Source: Oscillospiraceae bacterium
GTDB lineage: Bacteria; Bacillota; Clostridia; Oscillospirales; Oscillospiraceae
Reading direction: 5' to 3'
Assembly: GCA_902766215.1 (NCBI GenBank)
Contig: CACXCV010000049.1
Location: 1-7,757, forward strand
DNA length: 7,757 bases
Shown here: positions 5,634 to 7,757 of the stretch, piece after piece
How positions within the stretch are numbered: position 1 is the stretch's first letter
Layout of the letters: each line of letters starts with the position of its first letter
The notes under the pieces: model-generated
Told to the model about the DNA's origin: nothing
The model's input: only the letters and a program-made list of their open reading frames with translations
Database searches by the model: none
Position numbers and translations under genes: made by a program

Positions 5634-6730
5634 CATTCGTCCTCCTTTGCCCGGTGCTGTCCCTTCTGGATGGCTTCCCACAGGCCGTTGAGATAGCATG
5701 CGCCCAGCGCCCGGTCATAGAGGCCATAGCCTGGCCGCCCTGTTTCGCCCCAGATCATCCGGCCGTGATCCGGCCGCACATAGGTGTCCGGGCAGACCTC
5801 GGCAATGGCCTTCATAATCTCATACATATCCAGGTCGCCGTCGCTGGACAGGTGGGCGCTCTCGCGGAAGCAGCGGTCGCTGCCCATGTGCTTCAGATTG
5901 CGCACATGCATGGCGCCGATGCGGTCCATGCTGCCAAAGTGACGGATCATGGCCGGAATGTCGTTTTCCACGTTGCTGCCCAGGCTGCCCGTGCAAAGGC
6001 AGACCGTGTTGGCCGGACTGTCGTGCAGGGCCATGATCCGGTCAAAGCCCTGCTGGTTATAGGCCACGCGCGGCAGACCGAAGATGGGCCAGCCCGGATC
6101 ATCCGGATGGCAGGCCATGCGCACGCCCTCCTCCTCGCACACCGGAATCACCGCGTCCAGGAAATAGCGGAAGTTGGCCAGCAGCTTTCCCTCGTCCATC
6201 TGCCGGTACAGGCCCATGACACGCTCCAGATCGGCCAGGCGCTCCGGCTCCCAGCCGGGGAGCGAAAAGCCGTTGCTGTTCTCTGCCGTGCGGCGCACCA
6301 GCTCCTCCGGCGTCAGGCTGCCCAGCTCCCGGTCGTCGTAATACATGCTCAGCGAGCCGTCCTCCGGGTTTGGCCGCGCCAGATCGGTGCGCAGCCAGTC
6401 CAGCACCGGCATAAAATTGTAGATAATCACCTTCACGCCATACTTGGCCAGGTTGCGGATGGTCTGGATATAGGCCTCAATGTACCGGTCGCGGCTGGGC
6501 AGGCCCAGCTTGATGTCCTCGTGGACATTGACGCTTTCGATCACCTCGCACTCCAGCCCCGCCTGATGAACCTGGCCGACATAGGCGGCAATCTCCTCCT
6601 CAGTCCACAGTTCCCCGGCCGCCTTATAGTCCAGAAAGCCCATGATGCCGCTCATCCCGGGAATCTGCCGGATCTGCTGCAGCGTCACCGAGTCGCTGCC
6701 GGCGCCATACCAGCGAAACGTCATTTTCAC
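5633..6730 (-). CDS. uxuA: D-mannonate dehydratase
   Basis: UxuA dehydrates D-mannonate to KDG in the cytoplasm, using a divalent metal such as Mn2+. I start it at GTG 6730, because AAGGGGAG lies seven bases upstream and the protein then begins MKMTFRWYG, as in many homologues; the ATG at 6724 is 13 bases from that site. The product has 365 residues, the usual length. VIESVNVHEDIKLG at 63-76 and YNFMPVLDW at 104-112 are family-typical. Probable metal and active-site residues are His208 (CHPDDP), Cys246 (LCTGSL), His275 (MHVRN) and Asp321 with His322 (RPDHGR), spaced as in characterised enzymes. GFLDYKAAGELW at 31-42 departs from the usual N-terminal block ending in GxxW. The gene follows the regulator by 23 bp. 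Confidence 0.95.
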   Translation of the reverse strand: MKMTFRWYGAGSDSVTLQQIRQIPGMSGIMGFLDYKAAGELWTEEEIAAYVGQVHQAGLECEVIESVNVHEDIKLGLPSRDRYIEAYIQTIRNLAKYGVKVIIYNFMPVLDWLRTDLARPNPEDGSLSMYYDDRELGSLTPEELVRRTAENSNGFSLPGWEPERLADLERVMGLYRQMDEGKLLANFRYFLDAVIPVCEEEGVRMACHPDDPGWPIFGLPRVAYNQQGFDRIMALHDSPANTVCLCTGSLGSNVENDIPAMIRHFGSMDRIGAMHVRNLKHMGSDRCFRESAHLSSDGDLDMYEIMKAIAEVCPDTYVRPDHGRMIWGETGRPGYGLYDRALGACYLNGLWEAIQKGQHRAKEDE

Positions 6731-6737
6731 AGTCTGT

Positions 6738-6745
6738 CTCCCCTT
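6738..6745 (-). promoter_or_regulatory. Ribosome binding site that sets the uxuA GTG start
   Basis: AAGGGGAG in the 23-bp gap after the regulator gene lies seven bases before GTG at 6730. It supports the non-ATG start and a protein beginning MKMTFRWYG. Confidence 0.7.
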
Positions 6746-6753
6746 CTGTTGTG

Positions 6754-7653
6754 TTACCCGCGCGCGGCCGCGGCGTCCCGCTGCCGCAGCTGCGTCACAT
6801 ATTCGCGCGGCGCAAGGCCGTATTCTGCCTTGAACGCGCGGAAAAAGCCTGCATAGTCCGCAAAGCCGCACTGGGTACAGACGCGGCTGGACTGCATTCC
6901 CTGCGCCAGCAGCCGCCGGGCAATCTGCAGCCGCTTTTTCTGCACATAGCGATAAACGCTGGTGCCCACCTGCTGGGTAAAGGCATGGGAGAGGTGATAT
7001 TTGCTGACAAAAAACTGCTCTGCCAGTCGATCAAGGCTGAGCGTTTCGTTATAGTGCAGATTCAGATAGTCCGTCACGCTGGTCACCAGCGCGGCGGAGA
7101 TGCCCTCCTGCTCCGGTTCATATTCCGGGCCGGTCTGCTCCTTTGCCACGCGGCCAAGGATAACAAACAGCTGCATCATCAGCGCCGGCGCCATCAGCTC
7201 GGCGCCATATGCCGCCGCGTCGGTCTCGGATTCCTGCAAAATGGCCTCCATGCAGTCGCGCACTGCCTTGCGCAGGCGCAGCGGCAGCCGCAGCAGCCGG
7301 CAGCGCCCCGCCCCGCCGGAAAACAGCTCCATCAGATTTGTCCGCCTGGTGGACAGCCGCTCGGCAAAAGCCGGCGCAACCCAGAGCACATAGCGCTCAT
7401 ATGGTGCCATATCCGCGCGAATCCGGCCGGAATGCAGCTCCTGCGGGCTGATCAGCAGCATGTTGCCGGGCATCACACGGTATACCCGGCTTTCGACCGA
7501 GTAGGTCACATCGCCGGAAACCAGGTAGATCAGCTCATAGAAGTCGTGGTGATGCAGCTGCACGTCCTCCAGCGCCGTGTCCAGCTTATGCTGGCTCTCA
7601 TAATCTGGGCGCAGCATTGTCTGCCGCCGGTCAAAGGATGTGGGCCTCGCCAT
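6754..7653 (-). CDS. AraC-family regulator of the uronate operon
   Basis: The 299-residue product has the usual AraC length and layout. An N-terminal cupin-like sensor (about 30-80) contains LHHHDFYELIYL at 33-44 and a later ISPQELH at 68-74, typical of sugar-sensing members. The C-terminal double-HTH domain spans about 192-288: first helix pair around LSLDRLAEQFFVSKYHLSHA, second around VCTQCGFADYAGFFRAFKAE, then the GLAPREY end motif. The ATG at 7653 has GAGGTG five bases upstream, and a stop just before rules out extension. It is the first gene of the operon and probably activates it in response to a uronate or pathway intermediate. The inducer cannot be read from the sequence. Its low-complexity C-terminus (DAAAARG) is unremarkable. 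Confidence 0.9.
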   Translation of the reverse strand: MARPTSFDRRQTMLRPDYESQHKLDTALEDVQLHHHDFYELIYLVSGDVTYSVESRVYRVMPGNMLLISPQELHSGRIRADMAPYERYVLWVAPAFAERLSTRRTNLMELFSGGAGRCRLLRLPLRLRKAVRDCMEAILQESETDAAAYGAELMAPALMMQLFVILGRVAKEQTGPEYEPEQEGISAALVTSVTDYLNLHYNETLSLDRLAEQFFVSKYHLSHAFTQQVGTSVYRYVQKKRLQIARRLLAQGMQSSRVCTQCGFADYAGFFRAFKAEYGLAPREYVTQLRQRDAAAARG

Positions 7654-7670
7654 CGAATCACCTCATGGTC

Positions 7671-7699
7671 ATCATATAAAAACACGCGCAGGCTGTCAA
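7671..7699 (-). promoter_or_regulatory. Sigma-A promoter of the araC-uxuAB-kdgAK operon
   Basis: On the minus strand TTGACA (7699-7694) and TATGAT (7676-7671) are separated by exactly 17 bp. The regulator start codon is 17 bp beyond the -10 box. No other good promoter is seen in the short gaps downstream, so this one may serve all five genes. Confidence 0.85.
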
Positions 7700-7701
7700 C
7701 G

Positions 7702-7736
7702 GACAATGCGCAAGAATCACAATATCAGTGCACAAT
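7702..7736 (-). promoter_or_regulatory. Possible operator repeats upstream of the operon promoter
   Basis: Just upstream of the -35 box the minus strand holds ATTGTG (7736-7731), ATTGTG (7723-7718) and ATTGTC (7707-7702), all in the same direction. AraC-type proteins often bind direct repeats at such positions. The units are short and their spacing (13 and 16 bp) is irregular, so this is tentative. Confidence 0.3.
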
Positions 7737-7757
7737 TTTTTCTATTTCAATCAAAAA

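Noticed and set aside
4032..5696. A 554-codon open frame on the + strand
   Set aside because: It lies entirely antisense to uxuB, which has full family motifs and a good ribosome binding site. The frame is rich in Arg, His, Gln and Ala, as expected from the complement of GC-rich codons.
5582..6856. A 424-codon open frame on the + strand
   Set aside because: It is antisense to uxuA and shows no recognisable family features; it is a by-product of high GC content.

Overview
The window looks like chromosomal DNA of a spore-forming, GC-rich member of the Clostridia (Bacillota), most like the Oscillospiraceae/Ruminococcaceae. I base this on a pro-sigma-K gene, strong AGGAGG-type ribosome binding sites, canonical sigma-A promoters, a PlsY-type acyltransferase and a Bacillota-style uronate operon. 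The genus is an inference; no 16S or other marker is present.

Region 1 (about 1-1051) is the end of an inserted element that interrupts sigK. It is visibly less GC-rich than the right half. It holds the last 15 codons of an unidentified + strand gene, a small minus-strand ORF that looks like a collapsed Phd-ParE toxin-antitoxin remnant, and a two-HTH XRE-type regulator. Region 2 (about 1052-1385, minus strand) is the 5' half of sigK, the late mother-cell sporulation sigma factor. Its reading frame is true to the family up to the codons for Cys-Ile-Glu-Asn and then changes to foreign sequence. As I recall, this is the codon at which the Bacillus subtilis skin element splits sigK. The window therefore appears to hold one end of a skin-like (sigK intervening) element. 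The recombinase, the other end and the 3' half of sigK would lie to the left of the window.

Region 3 (1386-2342) is a divergent intergenic region with a consensus sigma-A promoter and a FabT-like palindrome, followed by a divergent plsY-like gene on the + strand and a strong terminator that can work in both directions.

Region 4 (2342-7757, minus strand) is a compact five-gene operon in the order araC-type regulator, uxuA, uxuB, kdgA, kdgK. The enzymes take D-fructuronate to D-mannonate (UxuB), then to 2-keto-3-deoxygluconate (KDG; UxuA), then to KDPG (KdgK), then to pyruvate plus glyceraldehyde-3-phosphate (KdgA). This is the lower part of hexuronate (glucuronate) catabolism. Junctions within the enzyme block overlap by 1-4 nt, suggesting translational coupling. 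A TTGACA-17-TATGAT promoter lies just upstream of the regulator gene. The uronate isomerase and a transporter are not in the window.

The most interesting signal is the sigK interruption, including the fact that the longest reading of the element's XRE gene starts inside sigK in a different frame.
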